64,000 nt of DNA from Cohnella sp. OV330 (GCF_900112065.1 NZ_FOKE01000004.1:496001-560000), one strand, 5' to 3'; positions 9,501 through 17,456 are shown, counted from the stretch's first letter. Notes: generated by a model from the letters alone, not told the origin. Program-made: numbers and translations.

Positions 9501-9872
9501 CGCGCCAGGCGTCGACGCGTCCGCGGACGTCGTCTCGAGCGGATCCGCGATCCGGGCGTCCGGCGTTACGGACGTCATATCGAGCACCCGTCCGCTCTGC
9601 CGGTTGCGGATGAGCTTCTTGCCTTCGCCCGCGTCCTCGATCCGCCACTGCGCGGCGGGATCGGACAGCGCCGTCGTACCGTAGCGCACCCGTCCTGCCG
9701 CGTCCTCGAACAAAAACTTTCCTTTCCAGTCGTCCTTGAACCGGACATACCCGCCCGCGTCCTGCGCCGCGGCCCCTGCCGGCTCGGCCGGCTCGGCGAA
9801 CGCCTGCAGCGGCGCGAGCAGCAGCGCCGCGATCAGGCCGAGCGCCGGCCATTTTCGCCAACGTAACCTCAT
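3516..9872 (-). CDS. Giant SLH-anchored GH87-type alpha-1,3-glucanase/mycodextranase
   Basis: Secreted 2118-residue enzyme. A signal peptide occupies residues 1-26 (cut near AFA-EP). Six related modules of about 140 residues start near 41, 183, 324, 467, 609 and 749, each with the pattern GYVRxKxxWxGxYLYEDxGxVxYG and an xxNRxTGHxM segment, followed by a degenerate seventh; they look beta-trefoil-like and probably bind carbohydrate. A CBM6/35-like module (about 1030-1147) is followed by a second one (1160-1312) and a parallel beta-helix (about 1320-1660). The helix contains ADGVHF and NTGDD: Asp1471, Asp1494 and Asp1495 repeat the 23/24-residue spacing of the three catalytic Asp of Paenibacillus GH87 alpha-1,3-glucanase. 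Three SLH domains (1934-2118) anchor it to the cell wall. It follows malG by 46 bp with its own GGGAG site, so it is probably cotranscribed with malEFG. Whether it cuts alpha-1,3-glucan or mixed nigeran is open. Confidence 0.85.
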   Translation of the reverse strand: MRLRWRKWPALGLIAALLLAPLQAFAEPAEPAGAAAQDAGGYVRFKDDWKGKFLFEDAAGRVRYGTTALSDPAAQWRIEDAGEGKKLIRNRQSGRVLDMTSVTPDARIADPLETTSADASTPGALWLVNDVPGRPGAVNVASAGFASRLLNVQTQDGYAHANNWAQAGWGSATWHVEAAPSAEAVRLLNPWKGTYLFEEAGKVKYGAPAVTDRASQWFAETADGKTTFRNRATGHFMDMKNVAAADAVAQPLEALPPEEGEGGKTAQWLVSAPDASGQVSVSSAVYANRLLNVESQDGFAHANDWAQPSWGSALWKLQPAAEVEPVRLADGWKGGYLFEDAAGGVKYGTPAADDRLALWLVYVTAGGTLIRNAQSGHYLAAGEPAASAFEPFAWAMAPAKDSGGSSVDDHYTFADPADSSALLNVQAQDGAGHVNDWAQPSWGSAQWRLEDPGSAPGGSGEPPAPSYIRIKSSWLQLYMYEEDGIVKYGNAVAGDPKAEWLVVSGEGYKRIQNRATGHFATLDGASDARQPLRASELAEGSTAGDWIIEDYQGAKEIHSVRDSNQAADAQSYIHVENKLKFAQYGVIDRDWSSPKWIFVPAGDIGVPQGYVTLKNGYRGTYLYEDDGIVKDGAPDPADPAAQWSLRQGEQGMLIANRATGHLVTNERVTSYESALEALDIDPTLGSAQWTMTDGAEGRKVFTNVWKNDQRIHDEDNKGFAQSSGVPADWGSAQWLVEEAPFVPSALPAGFVRIKNGATGQYLYENARQVVLYGNPAADDASGHWRIDRGPEGDRFANRATGNVMSIAGAQAYLETEEVAGASEASLWHVEDAPVAGGFLIRSGAAGHLDEYLHSEDRTGYAQYDLRSIESAGVRWTLETAPAEARPPVPEAEDLNGATPAIADANVYELASDPNGSWLVGAGGEAKTVAQTQAAAGARWLLEAYNGYTRVRQADAELYLTADSAGKVALSPDGTALGAQWRLSQDAGLTSLVSARWPGLSLAADASDGSLGLAAEGSAATRWQLRPLKGTVAYEAENAFARGGVSIGTAGGVSYAERFAGEDAALFFAVDAPVAGSYAASIRYRGEGRVALSVNGVRMQTLSLDGGAGGWREAAFALPLRAGYNSVELEGEGAPSDAVAVDALIVRGAAAPPSRGADVPYETYEAERMATNGQLVSGDRAYGTLSAESSGRQAVTLAATGDYVSFQSSAAANYLNIRYSMPDSEDGAGLAATLSLYVNGQKRGTITLTSEFSWVYGKYPYSNQPADGDPHRFYDEAQQFVGDIPAGATVMLRKDEGDAAASYTLDFAELELAPAPFEMPAGYVSAARYGVLPDDGKDDTAALEAAIDDAHREGFGLWLPAGTYRIDRPLEVSGVTIAGAGMWHTKLTGAGFMGRGDRVRIRDLTVDVGVNARRDALPEAGFDGAYGKGSSIQHVWIRHAKAGIWTTLSDDASLGTEGLYLGGLRVRDTYADGVHFSTGTKHSTLEHSSIRNTGDDAVALWSDPREGASDELARTEGNVVRFNTIQLPTLADNVAVFGGKDNAIRDNIIADTMGFGAGIAVSTRFNPVPFSGTTVVERNTLLRTGGREPNWGQDFGAIWLFAGDKPIDADIVIRNNEAIDSTYQGFYANGDKGVRSEAGRKVRLENLVIDGAGTWGLQVNGDANGSVTLANVLVRGAKLGRQFNGAGDEKFRLAAGEAAGGDASAGRNPQVVPDEASVPPDAPGNPAVKEPATPKPESFQRLDDALRGMLAGKPSVLRVRADAAADGSAAVAIGAAALKEAVAAVPGGTVAIETGDVSYRLSLALIAQWLAEKAGDGELLLTIARPAADVQNAMAEAAAIDGLTLIEGAQYAFELYWSSDGSKSPIDGFGSVFVDRSLKLHGTLNDAGTAALVYDPKSRSFRPVPALFEAGGGNTTVTIRSTTNSIYVLAASSRAFGDVAGHWAKGDIELLAAKRIVNGTGAGKFSPSAAVSRAEFAAMLVRALGLKGEGGKEAFADVQADDWFAADAEASARFGLVRGIGGGRFAPSAPVTREQMAVMLAAAFKLAPEAQTSAGTAAALPDVTDASSISVWAREATKELMRLGLLQGRPDGTFAPKATVARAEAAAALRRLMVGMKLL

Positions 9873-9918
9873 GACGGACCCTCTCCCTTTTTACGAAGCT
9901 TGGCTCCTTTTTTGCGTG

Positions 9919-10761
9919 CTATCCTTTCGTCGCGCCTTCTGCAAGCCCTGCGATCAGGTAGCGCTGAAGGATGAGAAAGACGACCGCGATCGGCAGCGCG
10001 ACGAGGATCGTCCCGGCCGCGAACATCGTGAAGTTATTGCCGACCTTGTCGTTGATGAAGCTGAACAGGCCGAGCGCGATCGTGAACTTCTCCGGGGAGC
10101 GGAGAATGATGCGCGGCGTCAGAAAGTCCATGAACGGCGCCATAAACGTAAACAGCGCCACGACCGCCAAAATCGGCCGCACGAGCGGGAACAGGATGCG
10201 GAAGTACGTCGTCAAATGCCCCGCACCGTCCATTTTCGCCGACTCGTCCAAATCCCGCGGGATCGTGTCCATGTAGCCTTTTACGAGGAACACGTTCATC
10301 GGCAGCCCGCCGATCACGTAAAAGATGATGAGTCCGGCGAACGTATCGAGCAGGCCGACGAGATTGAGCAGCAGATAGATCGCCACCATGCCCATCAGCA
10401 CCGGGAACATCTGCATGAGCAGCACCGCATAGATGCTATTTTTGCGCCCGGCGAAGTGATAGCGGGAAAAGACGAACGCAACGAGCCCGACCATGATGAC
10501 GGAAAACAACGCGTTCAGCACGGCGACGTAAATCGTGTTTTTGTACCAGAGCACGTAATCGCTGCGCGGATCGTAGAACAGCCATTTGTAGTGCTCGAGG
10601 GACAGCGAGTCGGGAATGAGCTTGGAACTGAACATGCTCGTGCCCGGATTGAGCGAGATGCTGACCGCCCACAGCAGCGGGTACAGGATGACGGCGAACA
10701 TGATCAGGACGACGAGGTAGATGCCGGCTACCTCCAGCCGCGACTTGAGCGTGCGACCCAT
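9919..10761 (-). CDS. malG: MalG-type ABC permease
   Basis: Inner-membrane permease of an oligosaccharide importer, 280 residues with six predicted membrane segments. The cytoplasmic EAA loop that contacts the ATPase is clear (DESAKMDGAGHLTTYFRILFPLVRP, near residue 170). The start codon overlaps the stop of malF in a TGATG junction, with a GAGGAGGG site inside the end of malF, so the two permeases are made in equal amounts. No ATPase gene is nearby, as expected for Bacilli importers served by a shared MsmX-type ATPase. The substrate is inferred from the neighbouring GH87 enzyme to be an alpha-gluco-oligosaccharide. Confidence 0.9.
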   Translation of the reverse strand: MGRTLKSRLEVAGIYLVVLIMFAVILYPLLWAVSISLNPGTSMFSSKLIPDSLSLEHYKWLFYDPRSDYVLWYKNTIYVAVLNALFSVIMVGLVAFVFSRYHFAGRKNSIYAVLLMQMFPVLMGMVAIYLLLNLVGLLDTFAGLIIFYVIGGLPMNVFLVKGYMDTIPRDLDESAKMDGAGHLTTYFRILFPLVRPILAVVALFTFMAPFMDFLTPRIILRSPEKFTIALGLFSFINDKVGNNFTMFAAGTILVALPIAVVFLILQRYLIAGLAEGATKG

Positions 10762-12065
10762 CAGTACATGCCCTCCTCTCGGAACGAGCGCGTGCGGCGG
10801 AACTGGAAAAACGCGAACAGCGCGACGACGAGCCCCATGATGATCGAGATCGCGGCGGCCATCTTGTAGTTGTTCTGGTCGAACGTGAGCGTGTACACCC
10901 AGGAGATCAGAATGTCGGTCGCTCCCGAGCTTTGGCCCGGCACCGGCGGCCCGCCTTTATTGAACAGATAAATGATGTTGAAGTTGTTGAAATTGTACGA
11001 AAACTGCATGATGAGCAGCGGCGCGGTCGCGTACAGCACATGGGGCAGCGTGATGAAGCGCATCTTGTCCCAGCGGGAGCCCCCGTCGACGTCGGCCGCC
11101 TCGTACCAGTCTTTGGAGATGCTCTGCAGGACGCCCGTCACGAGCGTGAACACGTACGGAAAGCCGAGCCAGATCTGCACGAAAATGATCGCGATCCGCG
11201 CCCAGGTCGGGTCGGTCAGCCACGGGACCGACGTGCCGAAGATCGACATGACGTCGCGGTTGACCGAGCCGAACGTGTCGTTGAACATGGCAGCGAACAC
11301 GAGTACCGTCATGAACGACGGTACCGCCCAAGGCAGGATGAACACGGTGCGGATGAGCTTTTTGAAGCGGACGCGGGCGTCGTTAACGAGCAGCGCGAGA
11401 AAAAAAGCTAGCGCGATCTGCAGGCTCGTCGCGACCAGTGTCCACACGACCGTCCAGGTGAGCACCGCGAGCAGGCTCTTCGTCCATACGCCTTCGGTGA
11501 ACAGCGCGGCGAAGTTGTCGAAGGCGACCCAATCCAGCAAGTGCGCGGGCGGCGAGTTGTACAGATTGTAGTTGGTGAACGCGAGGCAGATCATGAACAG
11601 CAGCGGGAAAATGACGATCATCGTCAGCAGCATGAATGTCGGCACGATGACGAAATACGGGAAGCCGTGCTCCCAGCTATCGTGAAATGCTTGGCGGACG
11701 GACGGGATGCGCAGTCCTTCCTGCCGTTTGGCCGCGTCACGGTAAGCATCCCGCAGATTTAGCGCGTAAGCTGACGTGAACAAGGCAAGCAAGAGCACCG
11801 CGATGATGCCTTCGACGAGCAGCGTCCTCGAGTCGTCGGTCTCGGGATTGCTGCCGAGCGTGATCAGGCCATAAATGCCGTTCACGATCGGCGCGGACAA
11901 GGCGATGCCGACGGCTGCGGCCAGCAGCAGGAAGATCGTGCCTTTGATGTAACGGCGGTTGGCATACTGCCCGAACCCGGGAATGACGGACAGCAGCGCC
12001 GCCGTCCGCGGCTTGGGTCCCGCGAGAGTTTGCGGTCCGCCCGTTGCGGCCTGTTGAATTTGCAT
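10761..12065 (-). CDS. malF: MalF-type ABC permease with N-terminal extension
   Basis: Partner permease, 434 residues. The first 110 residues hold an extra membrane region (ALLSVIPGFGQYANRRYIKGTIFLLLAAAVG, then a second helix pair), as in MalF/GanP proteins that carry additional helices ahead of the six-helix core. The EAA loop is DWYEAADVDGGSRWDKMRFITLPHV near residue 320. It lies 83 bp after malE; a hairpin in that gap may lower its expression relative to malE. An AAGGATGG ribosome site precedes the ATG. Confidence 0.9.
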   Translation of the reverse strand: MQIQQAATGGPQTLAGPKPRTAALLSVIPGFGQYANRRYIKGTIFLLLAAAVGIALSAPIVNGIYGLITLGSNPETDDSRTLLVEGIIAVLLLALFTSAYALNLRDAYRDAAKRQEGLRIPSVRQAFHDSWEHGFPYFVIVPTFMLLTMIVIFPLLFMICLAFTNYNLYNSPPAHLLDWVAFDNFAALFTEGVWTKSLLAVLTWTVVWTLVATSLQIALAFFLALLVNDARVRFKKLIRTVFILPWAVPSFMTVLVFAAMFNDTFGSVNRDVMSIFGTSVPWLTDPTWARIAIIFVQIWLGFPYVFTLVTGVLQSISKDWYEAADVDGGSRWDKMRFITLPHVLYATAPLLIMQFSYNFNNFNIIYLFNKGGPPVPGQSSGATDILISWVYTLTFDQNNYKMAAAISIIMGLVVALFAFFQFRRTRSFREEGMY

Positions 12066-12080
12066 GTTGAGACACCATCC

Positions 12081-12119
12081 TTAAAAAGAAGAGGGGCGGC
12101 CGTCGTCTGGGCCCCTCCA
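12081..12119 (-). terminator. Attenuating hairpin between malE and malF
   Basis: On the minus strand a 7-bp stem GAGGGGC/GCCCCTC (12091-12097 with 12111-12117, 13-nt loop) is followed by TTCTTTTT. As an intrinsic terminator it is weak, and malF follows directly, so it probably gives partial termination, the common way to keep binding protein in excess over permease. Confidence 0.5.
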
Positions 12120-12148
12120 CCGGATTTCATGATTGGCGAGACTTGCGA

Positions 12149-13504
12149 TCAGGCGCCCGTCATCTTGATCTTGTCTTCGATCTGCTTCACGGCGTCGTCC
12201 ATCGAGCCCTGCACGTCCTTGCCGCTCGCGATGAACTTCAACGCGTTCGCCATCGGATCCCAGACCGTATCGAGCTCCGGCACGGTCGGGAACGGCATGC
12301 CGTACGTGTTTTGCTGGGAGAAGCCGAACACCAGCGGATCTCCCGTCAGGTCGGTGCTCGTGAGCACGCTTTTGACCGGCGGCACTTCGCCCGTCTGCTT
12401 GAAGTAATAGAGCGAATTTTCTTCGTTCGTCATGAAGGCGGCCAGGTCGGACGCCCACTCCGGAGACTTGGAAAACTTCGAGAGCATCCAGCCCTTGACG
12501 CCGATGAACGAGGTCGGGCGCTTGCCGTTTTCGAGCGTCGGCAGCGGCGCGACGGCGAGGTCGTCGCCGAGCTGCTTTTTCAGATCCTGAATCGCCCAAG
12601 GCCCGTTTACGATGGCGCCGACCTTGCCCTGTCCGAACAGGCCGCCGACGATGTCGCCGTTGACGTCCTTCGGAATATATCCCTTCTGGAACCAGCTTTG
12701 GATGAGCTGGCCGCCCTTGACCGCGCCTTCCTTGTTGAAGCCGATATCCTTCGTATCGAAGCCTCCGCTTCCGTCCGGCTTGAAAATATAGCCGTCGTTG
12801 CCGCCCATGAACGCCCAGGCGTAATAGAAGTTGGTCGCTTCGAACAGGAAGCCGTACTGCTGCTTTTTGGCATCCGTCTGCTCGGCCATGATCTTCTCGA
12901 GGTCCGCAATCGTTTTCGGGGCTTCGGGCACGAGCTTTTTGTTGTAAAACAGCGCATATGTCTCGGTGACGGCCGGAAGTCCGTACAGCTTGCCGTCCTG
13001 GCTGAGCGCAGCCAGCGCTTCCGGCGTATAGGCGGACAGCGTCTCCTGCGGCGTCTTGATCTCCTGCACGAGGCCTTTGATCACGAGCGCGCCAATGCCG
13101 GGCTGATAGAACAGGTCGGGGCCTTTGCCCGCCGGTCCGTCAAGCGCGAGCACGTCCGGCTGGTCGTTCATCGCGACAGGCTTGATATTGACCTTGATGC
13201 CCGTCTGCTCGGTGTACTTTTTGGCGATCTCCGTGGAGACGGCGATTTTGTCCGCGTTGTCGTCCTGCCAGATCGTCAGCTCGGCCGGCTTGGCGGGCAG
13301 GTCGGACGAGGCCGATGCGGACGCCGACGACGAGTCGACTGGAGACGCTGATGCCGAGGCGCTCTGGGATGCGGACTGGCTGGCGGACGGAGAAGCGGCG
13401 CCCGCGTCGTTGCCTTCGTTGTTGCCGTTGCCGCCGCAGGCGGATAGCGCGCCGGCCACGAGCAGCGTGCCGAGCGGGATGGCGATTACCTTTTTGTTTA
13501 GCAT
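12149..13504 (-). CDS. malE: MalE-type lipoprotein substrate-binding protein
   Basis: Maltose/maltodextrin-type solute-binding protein, 451 residues from the ATG at 13504. The signal peptide ends in the lipobox LSAC (MLNKKVIAIPLGTLLVAGALSAC), so it is a lipoprotein on the outer face of the membrane. A Ser/Ala-rich flexible linker of about 45 residues (SASQSASASASP) joins the lipid anchor to the binding domain (from PAELTIWQDDNADK). The upstream in-frame ATG at 13582 is rejected, because the lipoprotein signal starts exactly at 13504 and a GGGAG site precedes it. It is the first gene of the malEFG-GH87 operon and has the GGTCAC repeat 115 bp upstream. Confidence 0.92.
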   Translation of the reverse strand: MLNKKVIAIPLGTLLVAGALSACGGNGNNEGNDAGAASPSASQSASQSASASASPVDSSSASASASSDLPAKPAELTIWQDDNADKIAVSTEIAKKYTEQTGIKVNIKPVAMNDQPDVLALDGPAGKGPDLFYQPGIGALVIKGLVQEIKTPQETLSAYTPEALAALSQDGKLYGLPAVTETYALFYNKKLVPEAPKTIADLEKIMAEQTDAKKQQYGFLFEATNFYYAWAFMGGNDGYIFKPDGSGGFDTKDIGFNKEGAVKGGQLIQSWFQKGYIPKDVNGDIVGGLFGQGKVGAIVNGPWAIQDLKKQLGDDLAVAPLPTLENGKRPTSFIGVKGWMLSKFSKSPEWASDLAAFMTNEENSLYYFKQTGEVPPVKSVLTSTDLTGDPLVFGFSQQNTYGMPFPTVPELDTVWDPMANALKFIASGKDVQGSMDDAVKQIEDKIKMTGA

Positions 13505-13881
13505 TTGTTCGGACTCCCTTTCCCTCTGGACCGTAGGATGGTTGCGACGTTTATTGGCCGCATTGATCTTGCTTGCCTTCATGTTAAGGCAGAGCGGCAG
13601 GGGGTAACTACCAACCTAGTGACCGGTGATCGCAAGATTGTGACCAGGAGAGAACGGGCGAGGTCAGCTGGTTCGCAACAAAAGCGCTGCTTCGGCGGCG
13701 ATTGATCGCCTGGCGCTGGCTGCAAGCGAGGTTTGCGCGGTTAGGGCGGTGGCGGGCATATGCTCACGGATAGCTAGGTATCGGCAGCCGTCGTTCTGCG
13801 CGGTTGATCATTCCAGATGGGCATGAGACAATCAGGTATCCAGCGGTTGGAATAAAACGAGGAAACGGGGAGGAAATTGGC
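13505..13881. other. Divergent intergenic region malE / aldo-keto reductase
   Basis: This 377-bp region has no gene. It contains the paired GGTCAC boxes (13619-13645), a possible minus-strand promoter with TAGTTA (-35) and TAACAT (-10) separated by 18 bp just downstream of the boxes in the same geometry as at 2573-2637, and the GGGGAGG ribosome site of the aldo/keto reductase. The stretch 13650-13800 shows nothing I can interpret. Confidence 0.6.
13619..13645 (-). promoter_or_regulatory. Direct-repeat regulator site before malE
   Basis: On the plus strand GTGACC occurs at 13619 and again at 13640, 21 bp apart, the same boxes and register as at 2611-2637. It lies 115 bp upstream of the malE ATG, and the proximal box is 8 bp from a candidate -35. 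A shared regulator is inferred. Confidence 0.55.
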
Positions 13882-14859
13882 ATGCAGTATCGTTCACTGG
13901 GCCAAAGCGGGCTTCGCGTCTCGGCGATCGGCCTCGGCACGAACGCTTTCGGCAAGCGCTCGGACCGGGAGACGTCGATCCGGATCGTTCATGAGGCGCT
14001 AGACAGCGGCATCAATATGCTGGACACGGCTAACATCTACGCAGGTACGCAGTCGGAGTCGATCATCGGGGAGGCGCTGGCGGGAAGACGACATGAAGCG
14101 GTATTGGCCACCAAGGCCGGGCTGCCGATGGGACAAGGCCCGAACGACAGAGGCTCGTCCCGCTTCCATCTTCAGCGGGAGCTGGAGGGCAGCCTGAGGA
14201 GGCTGAAGACGGATTACGTGGATCTGTACCAGATCCATACGTTCGATCCGGCGACGCCGCTGGAGGAAACGCTGCGCACGCTGGACGACTTGGTCGCGGC
14301 GGGCAAAGTGCGCTATATCGGCGCGTCCAACTATGCCGCCTGGGAGCTCATGAAGGCGCTCGGCGTCAGCGAGCGGCGCGGGTTCGAGCGCTTTGTCTGC
14401 ACGCAGGCCAGCTATTCGCTCGCCGATCGCACGCCCGAGACCGAGCTCATTCCGCTATGCCTCGACCAAGGCGTCGGGCTCATCCCGTACTTCCCGCTCG
14501 CGGGCGGCATTCTGACCGGCAAGTACGCGGCAGCGGGCGATGCGGCGCCGGAAGGGTCGCGGGCCGACACCGATCCCTCGTTCCGCCGGTTCCTAGGCGG
14601 CCGCGCGGACGAGCTAGGCAGGCAGGTCGCCGCGCTGGCCGACGAACTCGGCGTTCAGCCGGCGGTGCTCGCGATCGCATGGCTGCTCGCCCGCCCCGCA
14701 GTCGCTACCGTCATCGCCGGCGCGACCCGGCCCGAGCAGCTTCGCGCCAACCTGGAGGCCGATGCCCTGCATCTGTCCGAAGCGACGCTTGACCGGCTGG
14801 ACCGGATCAGCGACGATTTCCGGCAAGGCAGCCCGTTCGCCGTTTATCGCTTGTCCTAA
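13882..14859 (+). CDS. Aldo/keto reductase
   Basis: NAD(P)H-dependent cytosolic oxidoreductase of 325 residues in the (beta/alpha)8 aldo/keto reductase family. The catalytic tetrad is visible: Asp and Tyr in DTANIYAG, Lys in LATKAG, His in YQIHTFD. The cofactor-binding end ATVIAGATRPEQL is typical. The start is the ATG at 13882, with GGGGAGGAAA upstream; the ATG at 13804 would add 26 residues not found in this family. It is monocistronic and divergent from malE. The substrate cannot be told from sequence; general stress aldehyde reduction or a sugar-related role are both possible. Confidence 0.88.
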   Translation: MQYRSLGQSGLRVSAIGLGTNAFGKRSDRETSIRIVHEALDSGINMLDTANIYAGTQSESIIGEALAGRRHEAVLATKAGLPMGQGPNDRGSSRFHLQRELEGSLRRLKTDYVDLYQIHTFDPATPLEETLRTLDDLVAAGKVRYIGASNYAAWELMKALGVSERRGFERFVCTQASYSLADRTPETELIPLCLDQGVGLIPYFPLAGGILTGKYAAAGDAAPEGSRADTDPSFRRFLGGRADELGRQVAALADELGVQPAVLAIAWLLARPAVATVIAGATRPEQLRANLEADALHLSEATLDRLDRISDDFRQGSPFAVYRLS

Positions 14860-14933
14860 ACTTGCAAACCTAAGCCGCAGCGGGCGCGATGTACTTGCGC
14901 GATACGGACACCAATGCTCGTTAAAAAAGTCGA

Positions 14934-15716
14934 TTATGTCCGTTCATGATGCCCCTCGCCCTTCGTCGGCATATCCTGCGCCGGGTCGGGCGAGATTTTG
15001 TGCGGAATCTCCCCTTGCGACAGCGGTCCGTCTTCGCCAAGGTAGTAGTGCCTGACAGGCTTCATATCGTCGCCGAACTCGTAGACGAGCGGGATCGCCG
15101 TCGGAATGTTGAGGTTGACGACGCCGTCCTCGGGCAGATCGTCCAGGTACCGGATCAGCGCCCGCAGCGTGTTGCCGTGCGCGCATAGCAGCAGCTTGCG
15201 CCCCGCCGACAGCTCGGGCAAGATTTTTTTCTCCCAATAGACGAGCACGCGGTCTGCCGTGTCGTCCAGGTTTTCCGTCAGCGGAACGTCGCCGTCGATG
15301 TCTTTATAACGGGGATCGTCGCCCGCATACCTTTCGTCGTCCCGCTCGAGCGCCGGCGGACGCTCGCTCACGGACCTGCGCCAGAGCAGCACCTGGTCGG
15401 CGCCGTAACGTTCAGCCGTCTCCGCTTTGTTCAGCCCTTGCAGCGCGCCGTAATGGCGTTCGTTGAGCCGCCAGCTCTTGGAGACCGGGATCCAAAGCTG
15501 GTCGAGCTCGTCCAGAATGATGCCCATCGTCCGAATCGCCCGCGTCAGCACCGACGAGAAGGCGGCGTCGAAGGCGAATCCGTTCGCGCGCAGCACCTGT
15601 CCCGCGCGCCGCGCTTCCTTGAGCCCCTGTTCGGACAGATCCGAATCGGTCCAGCCCGTGAACCGGTTTTCCAGGTTGTATTCGCTCTGACCGTGCCTCA
15701 CGAATACGATCTTCAT
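14934..15716 (-). CDS. gpmA: 2,3-bisphosphoglycerate-dependent phosphoglycerate mutase
   Basis: Interconverts 3- and 2-phosphoglycerate in glycolysis and gluconeogenesis. The active-site RHG motif with its phosphorylated His is at residues 8-10 ([10 protein letters not shown]), followed by [13 protein letters not shown], the [12 protein letters not shown] segment, and the second catalytic His in [11 protein letters not shown], all hallmarks of the dPGM family. It has 260 residues, slightly longer than usual through a short charged C-terminal tail. The start at 15716 is set by GGAGGG and the motif position; the longer frame to 15887 has no support. A TATAAT on the minus strand at 15748-15753 may be its -10 box. 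Confidence 0.93.
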   Translation of the reverse strand: MKIVFVRHGQSEYNLENRFTGWTDSDLSEQGLKEARRAGQVLRANGFAFDAAFSSVLTRAIRTMGIILDELDQLWIPVSKSWRLNERHYGALQGLNKAETAERYGADQVLLWRRSVSERPPALERDDERYAGDDPRYKDIDGDVPLTENLDDTADRVLVYWEKKILPELSAGRKLLLCAHGNTLRALIRYLDDLPEDGVVNLNIPTAIPLVYEFGDDMKPVRHYYLGEDGPLSQGEIPHKISPDPAQDMPTKGEGHHERT

Positions 15717-15789
15717 GCCATTCCCTCCGTTTCCTCTCGCTTCTCGTATTATAACCGCATTCCCTCGCCGAGGACATTCGCCCAGGGTG

Positions 15790-15816
15790 TTCAAATCGGC
15801 CCGGAGCATGTATAAT
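15790..15816 (+). promoter_or_regulatory. Possible promoter of the SulP gene
   Basis: A perfect TATAAT at 15811-15816 has a weak -35 (TGTTCA) 17 bp upstream. It lies about 140 bp before the SulP start. The -35 matches poorly, so this rests mainly on the -10 box. Confidence 0.35.
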
Positions 15817-15956
15817 GAACCGGACGACAAACGGCCCCGGCTTTTCTGAGAGGAAAGCCCTATACAAGCGACATTTTCGAACGGCATAGACCGCGATCGG
15901 TACGGTACCGCATCAACGATCCCGGTGCTTTTCGTTCATTTCGAGAGGAGTTTTTT

Positions 15957-17414
15957 TTGTTGTTTCAAAAATTGAAAAGCAACTGGTTCTTCAACGCGCG
16001 CAGAGACATTCTGTCCGGGTTGACGGTCGCTTTTGCGCTCATTCCGGAAGCGATCGCCTTCTCGATCCTGGCAGGCGTCGACCCGATGGTCGGCTTGTAC
16101 GCGTCGTTCTGCATCGCCGTGACGATCTCGATCGTCGGCGGCCGTCCCGGCATGATTTCCGCCGCGACCGGCGCGATGGCCTCCCTCATGGGACCGATCG
16201 TGGCCAAGTACGGCATCGAATATATTTACGCCGCCGCGTTGCTGACCGGCGCCATTCAATTCATCATGGGACTGTTGCGGTTCGGACGATTCATCACCTT
16301 TATCCCTCATTCCGTCGTGACCGGCTTCGTGAACGCGCTCGCCATCATCATCTTCATGGCGCAGCTGCCGAACTTCGAAGGCGCGAACTGGCAGATGTAC
16401 GCGATGGTGGCGGGCACGCTCGCGATCATTTACCTGTTCCCGCTGCTGACCAAAGCCGTACCTTCCGCCCTCGTCGCTATCATCGTCATGACGATCGTGT
16501 CTGTCAGCCTGGGCCTCGACCTGCGGACGGTCGGCGACATGGGCCCGATCACGCAGAAGCTCCCGCTCTTCCATTTCCCCGACATCGACTTCACCTTCGC
16601 GGCGATCTGGCGCATCGTGCCGATCTCGCTCGCGCTTGCGGTCGTCGGCTTGACCGAGTCGCTCATGACCGCGACGATCGTCGACGAGATGACGGAGACG
16701 AAGAGCGACAAAAACCGCGAGGTGCGCGGACAAGGCATCGCCAACGTCGTCTCCGGCCTGTTCGGCGGCATGGCCGGCTGCGCCATGATCGGACAGACGG
16801 TCATCAACGTCAAATCCGGCGGGCGCTCGCGGCTCTCGACGTTCGTGGCCGGCGTGTTTCTGCTATTTTTGATCCTCGTGCTGGGCGACGTCGTCCGCGA
16901 GATTCCGATGGCCGCGCTCGTTGGCGTCATGTTCATGGTGTCGATCGGCACGTTCGACTGGCATTCGGTCCGCACGCTCGCCAAGATTCCGCGCAGCGAC
17001 GCGCTGATCATGGTCGTGACCGTCGGCATCGTCGTCGCTACGTCCAATCTCGCGCTCGGCGTGCTTGCGGGCGTCGTGCTCAGCGCCGTCTATTTCGGAT
17101 GGCGCTCCGCACAAATCAAGGCGCAGGCGGATACGACGAAGGACAATCGCAAAGTGTACCGGATCACCGGCCAGCTCTTCTTCGGCACGATGAACCACTT
17201 CGTCAACTTGTTCGATTACAAAGAAGATCCTTCGAAAATCACGATCGATTTCTCGGCCTCGCACGTTTGGGATCACTCGGCCGTCACGGCGATCGCGAAG
17301 GCGGTCGGCAAGTACGAGCAGTACGGCAAAACGGTGCAGATCGTCGGATTGAACGAAGATAGCCGCAGGCTGCTGGAGCGCTCGGGATTGTCCGGCGCGA
17401 CTAAAGCCAGTTAG
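15957..17414 (+). CDS. SulP-family anion transporter with STAS domain
   Basis: Inner-membrane transporter of 485 residues. The membrane domain opens with the typical [35 protein letters not shown] and has about 10-14 hydrophobic segments, including [33 protein letters not shown] cytosolic STAS domain (about 385-480, from [11 protein letters not shown] to the end) closes it. SulP proteins carry sulfate, bicarbonate or other anions; the substrate cannot be assigned here. The start is TTG at 15957 (or the adjacent TTG at 15960), after GAGAGGAG. It is a single-gene unit ended by a strong terminator. Confidence 0.9.
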   Translation: MLFQKLKSNWFFNARRDILSGLTVAFALIPEAIAFSILAGVDPMVGLYASFCIAVTISIVGGRPGMISAATGAMASLMGPIVAKYGIEYIYAAALLTGAIQFIMGLLRFGRFITFIPHSVVTGFVNALAIIIFMAQLPNFEGANWQMYAMVAGTLAIIYLFPLLTKAVPSALVAIIVMTIVSVSLGLDLRTVGDMGPITQKLPLFHFPDIDFTFAAIWRIVPISLALAVVGLTESLMTATIVDEMTETKSDKNREVRGQGIANVVSGLFGGMAGCAMIGQTVINVKSGGRSRLSTFVAGVFLLFLILVLGDVVREIPMAALVGVMFMVSIGTFDWHSVRTLAKIPRSDALIMVVTVGIVVATSNLALGVLAGVVLSAVYFGWRSAQIKAQADTTKDNRKVYRITGQLFFGTMNHFVNLFDYKEDPSKITIDFSASHVWDHSAVTAIAKAVGKYEQYGKTVQIVGLNEDSRRLLERSGLSGATKAS

Positions 17415-17456
17415 CGCCAACGCCCTCCTTCGCCTTGCATTCCAGGCGCATCAAAA

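Noticed and set aside
3516-9872. Pectate lyase or polygalacturonase identity for the giant beta-helix protein
   Set aside because: The beta-helix resemblance alone would allow it, but the ADG...NTGDD spacing and flanking modules fit GH87 better.
12081-12119. Full terminator ending malE as a separate unit
   Set aside because: The short stem and immediate malF start with no new promoter point to partial attenuation inside one operon.
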